In this document: in pieces, positions 13,532 to 13,819 of the stretch
How positions within the stretch are numbered: position 1 is the stretch's first letter
Layout of the letters: each line of letters starts with the position of its first letter
NCBI GenBank assembly: GCA_003820635.1
Contig: RPOS01000080.1
Coordinates: 1 to 13,819 of the forward strand
DNA: 13,819 nt
Reading direction: 5' to 3'
DNA from: Verrucomicrobiaceae bacterium
GTDB lineage: Bacteria; Verrucomicrobiota; Verrucomicrobiae; Verrucomicrobiales; Akkermansiaceae
Notes under the pieces: model-generated
Databases searched by the model: none
Told to the model about the DNA's origin: nothing
What the model saw: only the letters and a program-made list of their open reading frames with translations
Program-made: the position numbers and the translations under genes

Positions 13532-13819
13532 GTGAACCTTTTCCCCCAATCACGGCGTATCGCCTTCCTCGGGGACTTTGTGCCCCGCCGCTGCGGCATC
13601 GCCACCTTCACCCATCACCTGTGCGAGGCGGTGGCAGCCCAGGAACCGGACGCCAAATGCATCGTAGTGGCCGTGAACGACCGCCCGGAGGGCTATGACT
13701 ATCCACGGCGCGTGCGCTTTGAAATCGATCACAAGGACCTGGATTCCTACCTCGCGGCGGCGGATGTGCTGAATGCCAACCGGGCGGATGTGCTGTGCGT
13801 GCAGCATGAGTTCGGGATC
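13532..13819 (+). CDS. Glycosyltransferase, N-terminal part (runs off the window)
   Basis: The first 96 codons of a GT-B-type glycosyltransferase (glycosyl transferase group 1/GT4-like). The opening RRIAFLGDFVPRRCGIATFT contains the FxPRxCGIATFT signature of a family with an N-terminal nucleotide-binding-like fold, and the last visible residues, VLCVQHEFGI, match its V-QHEFGIFGG motif. The frame is still open at the end. An in-frame TGA at 13523-13525 bars an earlier start. GTG at 13532 is the first usable start, with GAGG about 10 nt upstream as a possible Shine-Dalgarno. Substrate and product cannot be told from this fragment. In other bacteria such proteins often act on mannose-type sugars or lie near sugar phosphorylase genes, so the downstream neighbours would be informative. 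Confidence 0.82.
   Translation, partial: MNLFPQSRRIAFLGDFVPRRCGIATFTHHLCEAVAAQEPDAKCIVVAVNDRPEGYDYPRRVRFEIDHKDLDSYLAAADVLNANRADVLCVQHEFGI

Overview
The window is GC-rich, gene-dense bacterial chromosome with no phage, IS, CRISPR or RNA genes that I can recognise. The gene types (a Suf operon headed by a Fur-family regulator, a three-gene proton-pumping transhydrogenase, a PAC2 protein, a Host_attach/baeRF protein), the strong third-position GC bias and the almost complete lack of Shine-Dalgarno sequences suggest a member of the Verrucomicrobiota (Akkermansiaceae/Verrucomicrobiaceae-like). This is an inference from gene style, not a sequence match.

Layout. 1-643: a presumed regulatory stretch and a 109-aa small membrane protein. 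644-3506: a tight same-strand cluster of a Host_attach-family protein, a sensor-less cytosolic histidine kinase (HisKA_3/HATPase), a PAC2-family protein with a helical C-terminal extension, and a NarL/LuxR response regulator that overlaps the PAC2 gene by 4 nt. 3736-4407: a predicted phosphoribosyltransferase, followed by a 250-nt gap rich in hairpins. 4658-5476: a membrane-anchored protein of unknown function. 5489-8335 (minus strand): pntB, pntA2 and pntA1, encoding proton-translocating NAD(P) transhydrogenase in the three-polypeptide arrangement. 8336-8508: an AT-rich divergent control region. 8509-12512: a Fur-family regulator and sufC, sufB, sufD (Fe-S cluster assembly scaffold). 12520-13419 (minus): an RlmI-like SAM methyltransferase without the PUA domain. 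13532-end: the 5' end of a glycosyltransferase.

How they work together. The kinase and the response regulator almost certainly form a two-component pair. The PAC2 gene between them, coupled to the regulator, makes PAC2 a candidate third component, and the Host_attach gene 5 nt upstream of the kinase extends the unit to four genes. The divergent pnt and fur-suf operons share one control region and both serve redox/Fe-S homeostasis (NADPH supply and Fe-S assembly). The Fur-family protein lacks the cysteine pairs of classical Fur/PerR and is a good candidate for a local regulator.

A cross-cutting signal is translation initiation. Nearly every start codon lacks a Shine-Dalgarno and is instead directly preceded by CC (13 of 16 chosen starts, 14 if one nearby alternative start is used).
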